This document shows positions 43,711 to 51,073 of a stretch of 64,000 nucleotides of DNA, one piece after another. The notes beneath the pieces are model-generated. The model was not told where the DNA came from. It did no database searches and saw only the letters and a program-made list of their open reading frames with translations. The DNA lies in assembly GCA_963695675.1 (NCBI GenBank), contig CAVOGY010000007.1, positions 620,001-684,000 of the forward strand, given 5' to 3'. This DNA comes from DASUPK01 sp963695675 (lineage in GTDB: Bacteria; Actinomycetota; Thermoleophilia; Solirubrobacterales; 70-9). Both the position numbers and the translations under genes were made by a program. Numbering within the stretch: position 1 is the stretch's first letter; each line of letters opens with the position of its first letter.

Positions 43711-44187
43711 TCAGAGGCTCACCTCGACGCGGTGGTCGTGCTCGTCCAGCACGTAGTGGGCCTCGGCCGTCGCCTGGTAGAGGCGATGCCGGGCGGGCGG
43801 ACTGACGTCCTCGACGCTCCACTCGATGCCGCCGTGGCCGACCGATCGCTTGGAGAAGATCTCGATTCCCTCGGCGGTCTCGTGAGCGGGCAGCTCTCTG
43901 GCGACACCCAGAACGTAGACGCCCTGCCCCTTGCCGATCGGCACCGAGGAATCGAAGATCACGATCCCGACCTCACGCCGGTCGCGCAGGTTGACGGAGT
44001 GCGTCGCGTCCGACTCCGAGACCCAGAAGAAGTCTCGGTACCCGGACGATGCGAAATAGACGGGCGACGCCCAGGGCTGCCCGGAGAGGTCGGCCGTGGC
44101 GACGACCATGTAGAGGCTTCGGTCGATGATCTTCCTGGCGACCGCGGTCTCTCTGTCGGCCGCCGCCGAGTCTCGTTCCTCGTTCAT
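43711..44187 (-). CDS. pyridoxamine 5'-phosphate oxidase (PPOX) family protein
   Basis: A 158-residue split-barrel flavin-binding-type protein: VARKIIDRSLYMVVATADLSGQPWASPVYFA, FFWVSESDATHSVNLRDRREVGIVIFDSS, then a C-terminal HYVLDEHDHRVEVSL. The pattern matches PNPOx-like FMN/F420-binding proteins that use deazaflavins in actinomycetes. The cofactor and substrate cannot be fixed from sequence alone. Confidence 0.82.
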   Translation of the reverse strand: MNEERDSAAADRETAVARKIIDRSLYMVVATADLSGQPWASPVYFASSGYRDFFWVSESDATHSVNLRDRREVGIVIFDSSVPIGKGQGVYVLGVARELPAHETAEGIEIFSKRSVGHGGIEWSVEDVSPPARHRLYQATAEAHYVLDEHDHRVEVSL

Positions 44188-44278
44188 CGGGGGATTATCG
44201 GGTATGGAGCGGACTTCCGATTAGTTTCCCGGGGCGGGGCCGTCATAACTGACAGCCGGACTGAGAGGAGGACGTGAA

Positions 44279-44848
44279 ATGGGGAAGCTGGTGGTGACCG
44301 AGTTCGTGACCGTCGACGGAGTCTTCGAGGACCCGGGCGGCTCCGAGAACTTCGAGCGCGGCGGCTGGGCGTTCGAGTTCGAGCGCGGCGAGGACGGCGA
44401 CAAGTTCAAGACCGACGAGACCATGGAGGCTGAGGCCCAGCTGCTCGGCCGCGCCACCTACGAGGAGTTCGCGGCCGCCTGGCCCTCGCGCGAGGGCGAG
44501 TTCGCGGACAAGTTCAACTCGATGCCCAAGTACGTGGTCTCGAATTCGCTCGAGGACCCGGAGTGGCAGAACACGACGGTGCTGAGCGGCGACGCCGTCG
44601 AGGAGATCACCAAGCTGAAGGAGCAGATCAACGGCGCGATCCTGGTCGCGGGCAGCGCCAAGCTGCTCAAGACGCTGCTCGACGCGGACCTCGTCGACGA
44701 GCTGCGGCTGATGGTATTCCCGGTCGTGCTCGGGAAGGGGAAGCGACTTTTCCGCGATCACACCGCCAAGAATCCGCTCGAGCTGGTCGAGGTGAGGCCG
44801 GTCGGCTCCGATGGCGTCGTCCTGCAGGTCTACCAGCGAGCCGCCTGA
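44279..44848 (+). CDS. dihydrofolate reductase family protein (paralogue of 42934)
   Basis: A 189-residue DHFR/RibD-like protein: KLVVTEFVTVDGVFEDPG, GRATYEEFAAAWPSREGE, KYVVSNSLEDPEWQNTTVLS, AGSAKLLKTLLDADLVDELRL. Nearly every motif repeats that of the 42934 product, so this is a tandem duplicate with a PPOX gene and a gene stub between. AGGAGG lies upstream of ATG 44279. The next gene starts 11 bases later. Confidence 0.88.
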   Translation: MGKLVVTEFVTVDGVFEDPGGSENFERGGWAFEFERGEDGDKFKTDETMEAEAQLLGRATYEEFAAAWPSREGEFADKFNSMPKYVVSNSLEDPEWQNTTVLSGDAVEEITKLKEQINGAILVAGSAKLLKTLLDADLVDELRLMVFPVVLGKGKRLFRDHTAKNPLELVEVRPVGSDGVVLQVYQRAA

Positions 44849-44859
44849 AGGGAGGAAGG

Positions 44860-45309
44860 ATGATCGATCAGCCCACCGCGGAGAACGCGCTCAAGGAGCT
44901 CGAAGTCCTGATCGGCGAGTGGACGATGGAGGCGATCCCACCCGGCGGCGAGCCGTGGCCGGGCGAGGCGCGAACCACCTTCGAATGGATGGAGGGCGAC
45001 CAGCTGTTGCTCGAGCGTTCGACGGTCGAGATGCCCGAGGCGCCCGACGGCGTCTGCGTGATCGGCTGCGACGCCGCCAACGGCACCTACTACCAGCTCT
45101 ACACCGACGAGCGAGGGGTCTGCCGCGTGTATGAGATGAGCATCGGCGACGGCGAGTGGAAGCTCTGGCGCGACGGCGAGCCCTTCTCGCAGCGCTTCAG
45201 CGCGACCATCAGTGACGACGGCAACAGGATCGAGGGTCGCTGGGAGCTGGCCGAGGACGGCGAGAACTTCCGGACCGACTTCGACCTGATCTACACGAAG
45301 GTCGGCTAG
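44860..45309 (+). CDS. DUF1579-like / lipocalin-type protein
   Basis: A 149-residue protein from ATG 44860, with GGAGGAAGG just upstream. The pattern NALKELEVLIGEWTMEAIPPGG, then ARTTFEWMEGDQLLLERSTVE, GVCRVYEMSIGDGEWKLWRDGEPFSQRF and a final GRWELAEDGENFRTDFDLIYTK, suggests a ten-strand barrel of the THAP4/nitrobindin or DUF1579 type. It forms an operon with the DHFR-like paralogue. Confidence 0.72.
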   Translation: MIDQPTAENALKELEVLIGEWTMEAIPPGGEPWPGEARTTFEWMEGDQLLLERSTVEMPEAPDGVCVIGCDAANGTYYQLYTDERGVCRVYEMSIGDGEWKLWRDGEPFSQRFSATISDDGNRIEGRWELAEDGENFRTDFDLIYTKVG

Positions 45310-45332
45310 CCGCGGCTCCGCGGAGCCGCGGC
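45309..45332. terminator. perfect palindrome between convergent genes
   Basis: A 24-base perfect palindrome (arms GCCGCGGCTCCG / CGGAGCCGCGGC) begins at the last base of the preceding stop codon and lies 15 bases before the end of the convergent gene. It could terminate transcription from both sides. There is no T-run. Confidence 0.65.
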
Positions 45333-45347
45333 CTACCCGGCGTCGGG

Positions 45348-45788
45348 CTAACCCCCCGCGGCCGAGGCCCCCTCGGGGATCATCCCGATTTCCCTCATGA
45401 ACCCGATGGTGTCCCAGTGGTTCCAGGTCTCGACCAGCTTGCCGTCCTCGTCAAAGCGATCGATCGAGATGCCTTCGGTCGGCTCGCCCTTCTCGCCGGT
45501 CGGCTGTTGACCCATGAACTCGTTCTGGAACGTGCCCACCGCGCGCCAGCGGATCGCCACGCGATCGTCGGCGCCTAAGACGTCCTCGATCGAGAAGGTG
45601 AGATCGGGGAAGGCGTCCCGGTACCCGGCGATCGTCTGTTTCACTGCCGCCACGTTCTGGTCCCCGGCGAGCGGGTCGTGTCCGATGAAGTCATCCGCGC
45701 AGATCTCATCGAGCACCTCGAGCTTCCCTTCGTTGAAGGCCTCCTCGATAACGCGCCTCGAAGCCTCGATGTTCGCCTCAACTGACAT
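45348..45788 (-). CDS. SnoaL-like ester cyclase family protein
   Basis: A 146-residue NTF2-fold protein: SRRVIEEAFNEGKLEVLDEICADDFIGHDPLAG, FPDLTFSIEDVLGADDRVAIRWRAVGTF, and FDEDGKLVETWNHWDTIGFMREIG. His, Asp and Trp line the pocket as in the SnoaL polyketide cyclases and related 'ester cyclases'. Similar motifs recur at 60459. Substrate unknown. Confidence 0.85.
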   Translation of the reverse strand: MSVEANIEASRRVIEEAFNEGKLEVLDEICADDFIGHDPLAGDQNVAAVKQTIAGYRDAFPDLTFSIEDVLGADDRVAIRWRAVGTFQNEFMGQQPTGEKGEPTEGISIDRFDEDGKLVETWNHWDTIGFMREIGMIPEGASAAGG

Positions 45789-45898
45789 GGGTCACCTCCA
45801 TTGATTGCCCGGCAGACCCAGCCTATGTCGTGGGGTTGGCGGTGGCAAGGGTGCGAGCGGGCTTCAACATCGCGGCGTCTGTCCGCGAAACAACTCGA

Positions 45899-46252
45899 CT
45901 AGCTCTCGAGCACGTCCATCCGAGTGACCAGGCCATCGTCGTCGAACCAGTAGCGATGCCGGACTCGGGAGTCGTTGAGCAGGTCGCCGCTGTTGGCGTC
46001 GTGGACGACCTGGTGGACCTCGACGGTGATCGCACCATCCGGCTCCTCCGTGAACGACTCGGGCTCGACGTTGCTCGAGATCTCGGCGAACTGGCGTGTC
46101 CAGTAGTCGCGGACCCCGTCCCGGCCGACTACCCGGCCTCCCTCCCACGCGTTCGGCCAGTCGACCTCGGGGTGCAAGAGCTCGAGCACGGCCTCGATAT
46201 CCCGGTTGTTGAAGGCCCGATAGGTCTGGCGCAGTGTGGCCTCGCCATCCAC
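45899..46252 (-). CDS. SnoaL-like (NTF2 fold) protein
   Basis: A 117-residue protein: TLRQTYRAFNNRDIEAVLELLHPEVDWPNAWEGGRVVGRDGVRDYW, then VEVHQVVHDANSGDLLNDSRVRHRYWFDDDGLVTRMDVLES. The final GLVTRMDVLES strand is characteristic of small actinobacterial SnoaL proteins. It may be transcribed separately from the efflux gene because a terminator hairpin separates them. Confidence 0.83.
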   Translation of the reverse strand: MDGEATLRQTYRAFNNRDIEAVLELLHPEVDWPNAWEGGRVVGRDGVRDYWTRQFAEISSNVEPESFTEEPDGAITVEVHQVVHDANSGDLLNDSRVRHRYWFDDDGLVTRMDVLES

Positions 46253-46268
46253 TCCCTCAACCTAACGC

Positions 46269-46299
46269 GAGAGGCGGCCCCTGCAAGGGGCCGCCTCTC
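46269..46299 (-). terminator. hairpin terminator after the MFS gene
   Basis: A perfect 13-bp stem GAGAGGCGGCCCC / GGGGCCGCCTCTC with a 5-base loop lies 24 bases after the leftward efflux gene's stop and just upstream of the SnoaL gene at 45899. It should isolate the two transcripts. Confidence 0.7.
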
Positions 46300-46323
46300 T
46301 CTATCGGGGATGACAGGTCGCGT

Positions 46324-47901
46324 CTACTTGGCCGAGGCCACCGCCGGGATCGAGCGGGGAGGCTGGGTCGACTCGACGGCTGGCTCGGCTGGCTCACGCT
46401 CGATCTCGCGCTCGCGAACCAGCCACAGCGCCAGCACCGCACCGGCGAGGCAGAGCAGCCCGCCGAGGGTGAGCACGTCGTTGAAGCCGGCGAGGAATCC
46501 CTCGCGTGCAGCGTGCTCGATTGCAGGCTGCGCCTGCTGCGGCACCGCAGCCAGAGCCTGGTGCAGACTGCCCGACGACGCGGCCTCCACCAGCTGGCGC
46601 GGTTGGTCGCCATGCGCCGTAGCGGTGCCCGCCGTCAGGTCGCTGACCTTGGCGGCTCCCTGGGCGACGAAGACCGCGCCCCAGACCGCGATGCCGACCG
46701 CGACTCCCACCTGGCGGAAGGTGTCGTTGATGCCGGCGGCCATGCCGCTCCGCTCCTTGGGCACGACGCTCAGCGCGACGTCCGCGATCACCGGGTTGAG
46801 GAAGCCGACGCCCGCGCCGAGGACGAGGAAGCCGCCGAGCAGGGTGGTCCACTCCGACCCGGCGTCGACCCCGGACATCAAGAGCAGCCCAAGACCCGCC
46901 ACCGCGAGACTCCCGCTCATCATCACCCGGGCCGGGGCCCGGGAGAGCAGCGCCCCGGCGACCGGCGCGGCAAAGAAGCTCACCAGCGTGATCGGCAGGT
47001 AGCGCAGGCCGGCCTGAAGCGGCGTGTAGCCCAGGTAGTTCTGCAGGTAGAGCCCGATGTAGAGGAACAGCGCGAAGGCCGAGGCCGAGACCGCGAACGC
47101 CGCGAGCTGCACTCCGGTGAACGACGGCCGTTTGAAGAGCCCGAGCGGGAGCATCGGCTCGCTGACGCGGCTCTCGATCGCCACGAATGCCGCCAGCAGC
47201 GCGGCGGAGCCGGCGAACAGCGAGACGATCAGCGTGCTGCCCCAGCCCTCGTCGTTGCCGCGGACCAGAGCCAGCACCAGCATGAAGAGAGCGCCGCTGA
47301 AGCTCGCCACGCCCGGCCAGTCGACGCGGGTCGCGTTCGGGTCGCGGCTCTCGCGCAGCCTGGCGTAGGTCACCGCGATCGCGGCGAGGCCGATCGGCAC
47401 GTTGAGGTAGAAGATCGACCGCCAGCCGATGCCGTCGGTGAGGGCCCCGCCGACGAGCGGGCCGATCGCCACGGCGACGCCGATGGTGGCGCCGTAGATC
47501 CCCATCGCGGTGCCGCGCTCGCGGCCGGCGGGGAACTCCTGCGCCACGAGCGCCAAGGAGACGGCGAACATGACGGCGCCGCCGATGCCCTGAAGTGCCC
47601 GGGCGAGATTCAGGAAGGTCGGATCGGGAGCGAGGGCGCAGAGCAGCGAGGCGCCCGAGAAGATCCCAAGCCCCCAGGCGAACAATCGCCGACGCCCGAG
47701 CCGGTCGGCAAGCGAGCCGGCCGTCAGGACCAGAGCGGCGAGGGTGAGCGCGTAGGCGTCGACCACCCACTGCAGGTCGCTGAAGCTGCCACCGAGGTCA
47801 TCGTGGATCGATGGCAGCGCTACGTTCACCACCGTGATATCGAGCAAGAGCATGAACGTCGCTACCGAGACCGCGGTCAGGGTCCACCATTTGCGGGCCA
47901 T
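46324..47901 (-). CDS. MFS transporter, DHA2 (EmrB/QacA) drug efflux family
   Basis: A 525-residue protein with 14 predicted membrane helices. The DHA2 signature is FMLLLDITVVNVALPSIHDDLGGSF at helix 1, motif A LADRLGRRRLFAWGL, and motif C MGIYGATIGVAVAIGPLVGGAL. It should export drugs or metabolites by proton antiport. The start ATG follows GGAGGAAAC. It is divergent from the ECF41 sigma factor gene, only 103 bases away, so its control may be linked. Confidence 0.9.
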   Translation of the reverse strand: MARKWWTLTAVSVATFMLLLDITVVNVALPSIHDDLGGSFSDLQWVVDAYALTLAALVLTAGSLADRLGRRRLFAWGLGIFSGASLLCALAPDPTFLNLARALQGIGGAVMFAVSLALVAQEFPAGRERGTAMGIYGATIGVAVAIGPLVGGALTDGIGWRSIFYLNVPIGLAAIAVTYARLRESRDPNATRVDWPGVASFSGALFMLVLALVRGNDEGWGSTLIVSLFAGSAALLAAFVAIESRVSEPMLPLGLFKRPSFTGVQLAAFAVSASAFALFLYIGLYLQNYLGYTPLQAGLRYLPITLVSFFAAPVAGALLSRAPARVMMSGSLAVAGLGLLLMSGVDAGSEWTTLLGGFLVLGAGVGFLNPVIADVALSVVPKERSGMAAGINDTFRQVGVAVGIAVWGAVFVAQGAAKVSDLTAGTATAHGDQPRQLVEAASSGSLHQALAAVPQQAQPAIEHAAREGFLAGFNDVLTLGGLLCLAGAVLALWLVREREIEREPAEPAVESTQPPRSIPAVASAK

Positions 47902-47938
47902 TGTTTCCTCCTTGTGCGCTGATCGCGCGTCGGGCGGC

Positions 47939-47965
47939 CGTCACATCGGCCGTGTTTGGTTCGTC
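47939..47965 (+). promoter_or_regulatory. ECF41-type promoter upstream of the sigma factor
   Basis: CGTCACA (47939-47945), 16 bases, then CGTC (47962-47965). From memory, the ECF41 consensus is TGTCACA-N16-CGTC; this site has a single mismatch in the -35 part and the exact spacer. It lies 39 bases before the sigma factor's GTG. Autoregulation is expected. Confidence 0.6.
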
Positions 47966-48004
47966 ACCTTCATGACGGAACCGATCGAGAGGACGTGACC
48001 GACT

Positions 48005-48877
48005 GTGAGCGACGACACACTTCTGGCCCAGGAGTTCGAGAGCAACCGGCCCCAGCTGCGGGCGGTTGCCTACCGGATGCTCGGCTCACAGAGCGAGGCC
48101 GACGATGCGGTGCAGGAGGCCTGGCTGCGGCTGAGCCGGAGCGACTCGGATGCGGTCGAGAACATGGGCGGCTGGCTGACCACCGTGGTCGGCCGGATTT
48201 GCCTCGACATGCTCCGGTCGCGGAAGGCGCGCGCGGAGGTGCCTGAGGAAGGCCCGTACGACCCGATCGTCACCATCGAGATCGAGGAGAACCCGGCCGA
48301 GGAGGCTGAGCTCGCCGACTCGGTCGGACTGGCGATGCTGGTCGTGCTCGAGACGCTCACGCCCGCGGAGCGGATCGCGTTCGTCCTCCACGACATGTTC
48401 GGAGTTCCCTTCTCGGAGATCGGTGAGATAGCCGGTCGCACTCCCGACGCGGCACGCCAGCTCGCCAGCCGTGCGCGCCGCCGGGTCCGGGGCGCGAGAC
48501 CTGAGGGCGATCACGACCTGGCCGAGCAGCGCCGGGTGATCGACGCCTTCCTGGCCGCCGCAAGGGCTGGCGACTTCGAGGCGCTGCTCGAGGTGCTCGA
48601 CCCGGAGGTCACCATCCGGGTCCATGCCGCCCCGGGCGACCCACGCACCGCCGCCCTCTCCAATGTCGGCGCGGAGAATGTCGCCGAGCAGGTCATCACG
48701 CAGGGTCGTCCGTTCGTCCAGATCGCGCGGCCCGCGATGGTCAACGGTTCGCCGGGCATGGTCACCGAGCGGGACGGCAAGATAATCGGCGCCACGGAGT
48801 GCACGATCAGCGGCGGTCGGATCACCACGATGGACCTGGTGCTGGATCCCGACCGGCTGTCGCGATCGGACGACTAG
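48005..48877 (+). CDS. ECF41-type sigma factor with SnoaL-like C-terminus
   Basis: A 290-residue sigma factor. Regions 2 and 4 are LRAVAYRMLGSQSEADDAVQEAWLRLSR and LTPAERIAFVLHDMFGVPFSEIGEIAGRTPDAARQLASRARRRV. The last 105 residues form a SnoaL-like domain with the ECF41 NPDKL-like motif as DPDRL; the DGGGR motif is not clearly present. In ECF41 proteins this domain tunes activity and replaces a separate anti-sigma factor. The usual DoxX or carboxymuconolactone-decarboxylase partner is absent; a divergent DHA2 pump is adjacent. Confidence 0.88.
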   Translation: MSDDTLLAQEFESNRPQLRAVAYRMLGSQSEADDAVQEAWLRLSRSDSDAVENMGGWLTTVVGRICLDMLRSRKARAEVPEEGPYDPIVTIEIEENPAEEAELADSVGLAMLVVLETLTPAERIAFVLHDMFGVPFSEIGEIAGRTPDAARQLASRARRRVRGARPEGDHDLAEQRRVIDAFLAAARAGDFEALLEVLDPEVTIRVHAAPGDPRTAALSNVGAENVAEQVITQGRPFVQIARPAMVNGSPGMVTERDGKIIGATECTISGGRITTMDLVLDPDRLSRSDD

Positions 48878-48954
48878 GGCTCTGAGGCGCCCGGTTCGAC
48901 CAGGCCGCTCTCGTAGACGAGCACCACTGCCTGGACCCGTCGGGGAAAGAGCAG
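48874..48954 (-). pseudogene. LuxR-type regulator, C-terminal remnant
   Basis: Read leftward, about 26 codons encode RRVQAVVLVYESGLVEPGASEP and a stop. This matches the end of NarL/FixJ-type response regulators (RVQAVVxAYESGLVxPG), including the last helix of the DNA-binding domain. Nothing recognisable precedes it, so only the 3' end survives. Its stop overlaps the end of the sigma factor gene. Confidence 0.55.
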
Positions 48955-48957
48955 CGG

Positions 48958-49075
48958 CATCGAGCTCGAAGAGCGGATCTCGAGCATCCACCGGCTCCGC
49001 GACCGGATGATTGTCTCAGTGCGCGACTACCCGAGCAGTCAGGAAGCCCTCGAGGCCGCCGGGCTGGGGAAGTAG
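48958..49075 (+). pseudogene. SnoaL-family protein, C-terminal remnant
   Basis: IELEERISSIHRLRDRM, then VRDYPSSQEALEAAGLGK and a stop at 49073-49075. The ending EALEAAGL is typical of small actinobacterial SnoaL proteins; compare AEALKTAGLRE at the end of the 56557 product. The 5' two thirds are missing. The palindromic repeat begins at its stop codon. Confidence 0.5.
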
Positions 49076-49119
49076 CCGCTTGGACGATAAGCGGCGCTCT
49101 GCATGGGAAGTAGTAGCGG
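49075..49119 (+). repeat. dispersed palindromic repeat, copy 1 (complete)
   Basis: This copy reads GCCGCTTGGACGATAAGCGG then CGCTCTGCATGGGAAGTAGT. It is diverged, but both landmark blocks (TTGGACG and GCATGG) are present. It starts on the last base of the SnoaL remnant's stop codon. Confidence 0.65.
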
Positions 49120-49127
49120 GGCTGGGG

Positions 49128-49478
49128 CTATTGCGCGAGGTGCGAGACGACGTTGATGACCGTCCCATTCGGGTCGCGGAGCATGAAGCGCCGCACCCCC
49201 CACTCCTCGTCACGAAGCGGATAGGCGACCTCGAAGCCGTGCTCCACGGCCTTAGCGTGGATCGCATCGACGTCCGCCACCTCGACCGTGATCCCGGGGG
49301 CGGCCATGTCATCGCCACCCACGATCGTTATCTGGACCGACGGGTTGCTCGGTGAGGCCAGGGTCATGACCCAGCCCATGTCCATCGCCACCTCGAAGCC
49401 GAACAGCTCCACAAAGAAGTCGCGGGTCTCGGCGGGCTGTTCGGAGCGGATATTGGGAACGGCCCTGTTGATCGCCAC
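49128..49478 (-). CDS. VOC family (glyoxalase-like) protein
   Basis: A 116-residue VOC domain: NRAVPNIRSEQPAETRDFFVELFGFEVAMDMGWVMTLASP, then FEVAYPLRDEEWGVRRFMLRDPNGTVINVVSHLAQ. The last strand has Asn-Val in place of the common metal-binding Glu, so metal binding is doubtful; many such proteins act as resistance or binding proteins. Confidence 0.8.
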   Translation of the reverse strand: MAINRAVPNIRSEQPAETRDFFVELFGFEVAMDMGWVMTLASPSNPSVQITIVGGDDMAAPGITVEVADVDAIHAKAVEHGFEVAYPLRDEEWGVRRFMLRDPNGTVINVVSHLAQ

Positions 49479-49576
49479 GTCGAGACTTATATCGAGCCGA
49501 TGGAGGGGTTCGGCCTGGTCGCTTCCGGGCTGAAACCGCTGCTCGGGAGTAACGTGCTCTCAGCCAGGGACCCTTG

Positions 49577-51055
49577 ATGCGTTTCCTTCGAAGATTCACT
49601 GCAATCCTCGTTGCTGGCGCGGCTTTGACCCTCCCCGCGAGCGCCAGCGCACTCGGGCTCCAGCCAGTGGGGAGCTTCAGTTCTCCGACCTTCGCGACCG
49701 CCCCGCCCGGTGATCCGCGGCTGTTTGTCGTCGAGCGCGGGGGGACGATTCAAGTGATCCACGACGGGGTCAGGACGCAGTTTCTGGACATCAGCGCCTT
49801 CACCACCACCGACGGCGAGCGCGGGCTGCTCTCGATGGCCTTCGACCCGAACTACCCCAGTAACGGGCTCTTCTACGTCTACTACACGGGTGACGGGACT
49901 GACTCGGGCGGCGCCCTGGGCGACATCCACATCGACGAGTTCCACGTCAGCCCCGACCCCAACCTCGCCGACCCGGCCAGCCGGAGAACGGTATGGACGT
50001 TCAGCCACGGCGCCAGCAACCACAACGGCGGTCAGCTCCAATTCGGCCCGGACGGGCTGCTCTACATCTCGGTGGGAGACAACGCCAATGGCGCCAATGC
50101 GCAGTCCCTGGCCAGCCCCTACGGCAAAATCCTGCGGATCGATCCGCACGGCAGCGGGCAGGGAGTTCACGGCGTCCCGCCGTCGAACCCGTTCGTTGGC
50201 GTTGGCGGAGCGGTACCGGAGATCTGGAGCCTGGGGCTCCGCAATCCGTTCCGATTCTCGTTCGATCACCTCACCGGAGATCTGACCATCGCGGACGTCG
50301 GCGCCGGATCTCGCGAGGAAGTCGATTTCGCCCCGTCCTCTGCCGGCGCGGGCCGCGGGGTCAACTTCGGCTGGCCGAATTGCGAGGGATTCTCTGGCTC
50401 GTGTCCGGGCACCACCTCGCCCGTGCTCGACTACGGGCACAGCTCGCCCTGCAACGCGGTCATCGGCGGGTACGTCTACCGCGGCAACCAGATTCCGGAG
50501 CTCAGCGGTCGCTATCTCTACACGGATCTCTGTCACCCGGGGATTCGCTCGGTGCTTCTCGGCTTGCCGCTCGCGAGCGATGACCGCCCCGAGGGGGTAT
50601 CGGCGGGAGGCAACCCGGACTCGTTCGGCGAGGACTCGAGCTGCGAGCTCTACGTGCTGGATTCCGACTCCGTCGAGAAGATCGTCGGCTCGAGCCCGGC
50701 CTCGGCGGCGCCGGCCTGTCCGTCCGCGCCTACGACGCCCAATACGACGACACTGACCCTCGACCTTGGGGCAAAGAAGCAGGCGCTCAAGAAGGAGCTC
50801 AAGTTCTTCGCCACCGCGAGCGCCGACTCCACCCTGGTCGCGACCGGTAAGGCGATCAAGGAGACGGAGAAGGATCTCGCCCCGAAGGAGAAGACCAAGG
50901 TGGAGGTGAAGCTCAAACCAGCGAAGCGCAAGCGGCTTCAGAAGCGGCTGGACAACAAGGGCAAGGCAAAGGTCATGATCAATGCCACCGCAACGGATCA
51001 GAGCGGTAAGACGGCGACAGACAAGATCAAGTTAAAGCTGAAGAAGAGGCTGTAG
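49577..51055 (+). CDS. PQQ-dependent sugar dehydrogenase-like secreted protein
   Basis: A 492-residue protein with a signal peptide (MRFLRRFTAILVAGAALTLPASASA) and a six-bladed propeller of the soluble aldose dehydrogenase type: GERGLLSMAFDPNYPSNGLFYVYYTG, SHGASNHNGGQLQFGPDGLLYISVGD (active His), GLRNPFRFSFD. It should oxidise sugars outside the membrane with PQQ. An unusual Lys-rich C-terminal domain of about 100 residues (KKQALKKELKFFATASAD, then KIKLKLKKRL) follows; this may bind anionic cell wall or form an Ig-like module. Confidence 0.88.
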   Translation: MRFLRRFTAILVAGAALTLPASASALGLQPVGSFSSPTFATAPPGDPRLFVVERGGTIQVIHDGVRTQFLDISAFTTTDGERGLLSMAFDPNYPSNGLFYVYYTGDGTDSGGALGDIHIDEFHVSPDPNLADPASRRTVWTFSHGASNHNGGQLQFGPDGLLYISVGDNANGANAQSLASPYGKILRIDPHGSGQGVHGVPPSNPFVGVGGAVPEIWSLGLRNPFRFSFDHLTGDLTIADVGAGSREEVDFAPSSAGAGRGVNFGWPNCEGFSGSCPGTTSPVLDYGHSSPCNAVIGGYVYRGNQIPELSGRYLYTDLCHPGIRSVLLGLPLASDDRPEGVSAGGNPDSFGEDSSCELYVLDSDSVEKIVGSSPASAAPACPSAPTTPNTTTLTLDLGAKKQALKKELKFFATASADSTLVATGKAIKETEKDLAPKEKTKVEVKLKPAKRKRLQKRLDNKGKAKVMINATATDQSGKTATDKIKLKLKKRL

Positions 51056-51073
51056 GTGGACGCTTCCCCTGGG

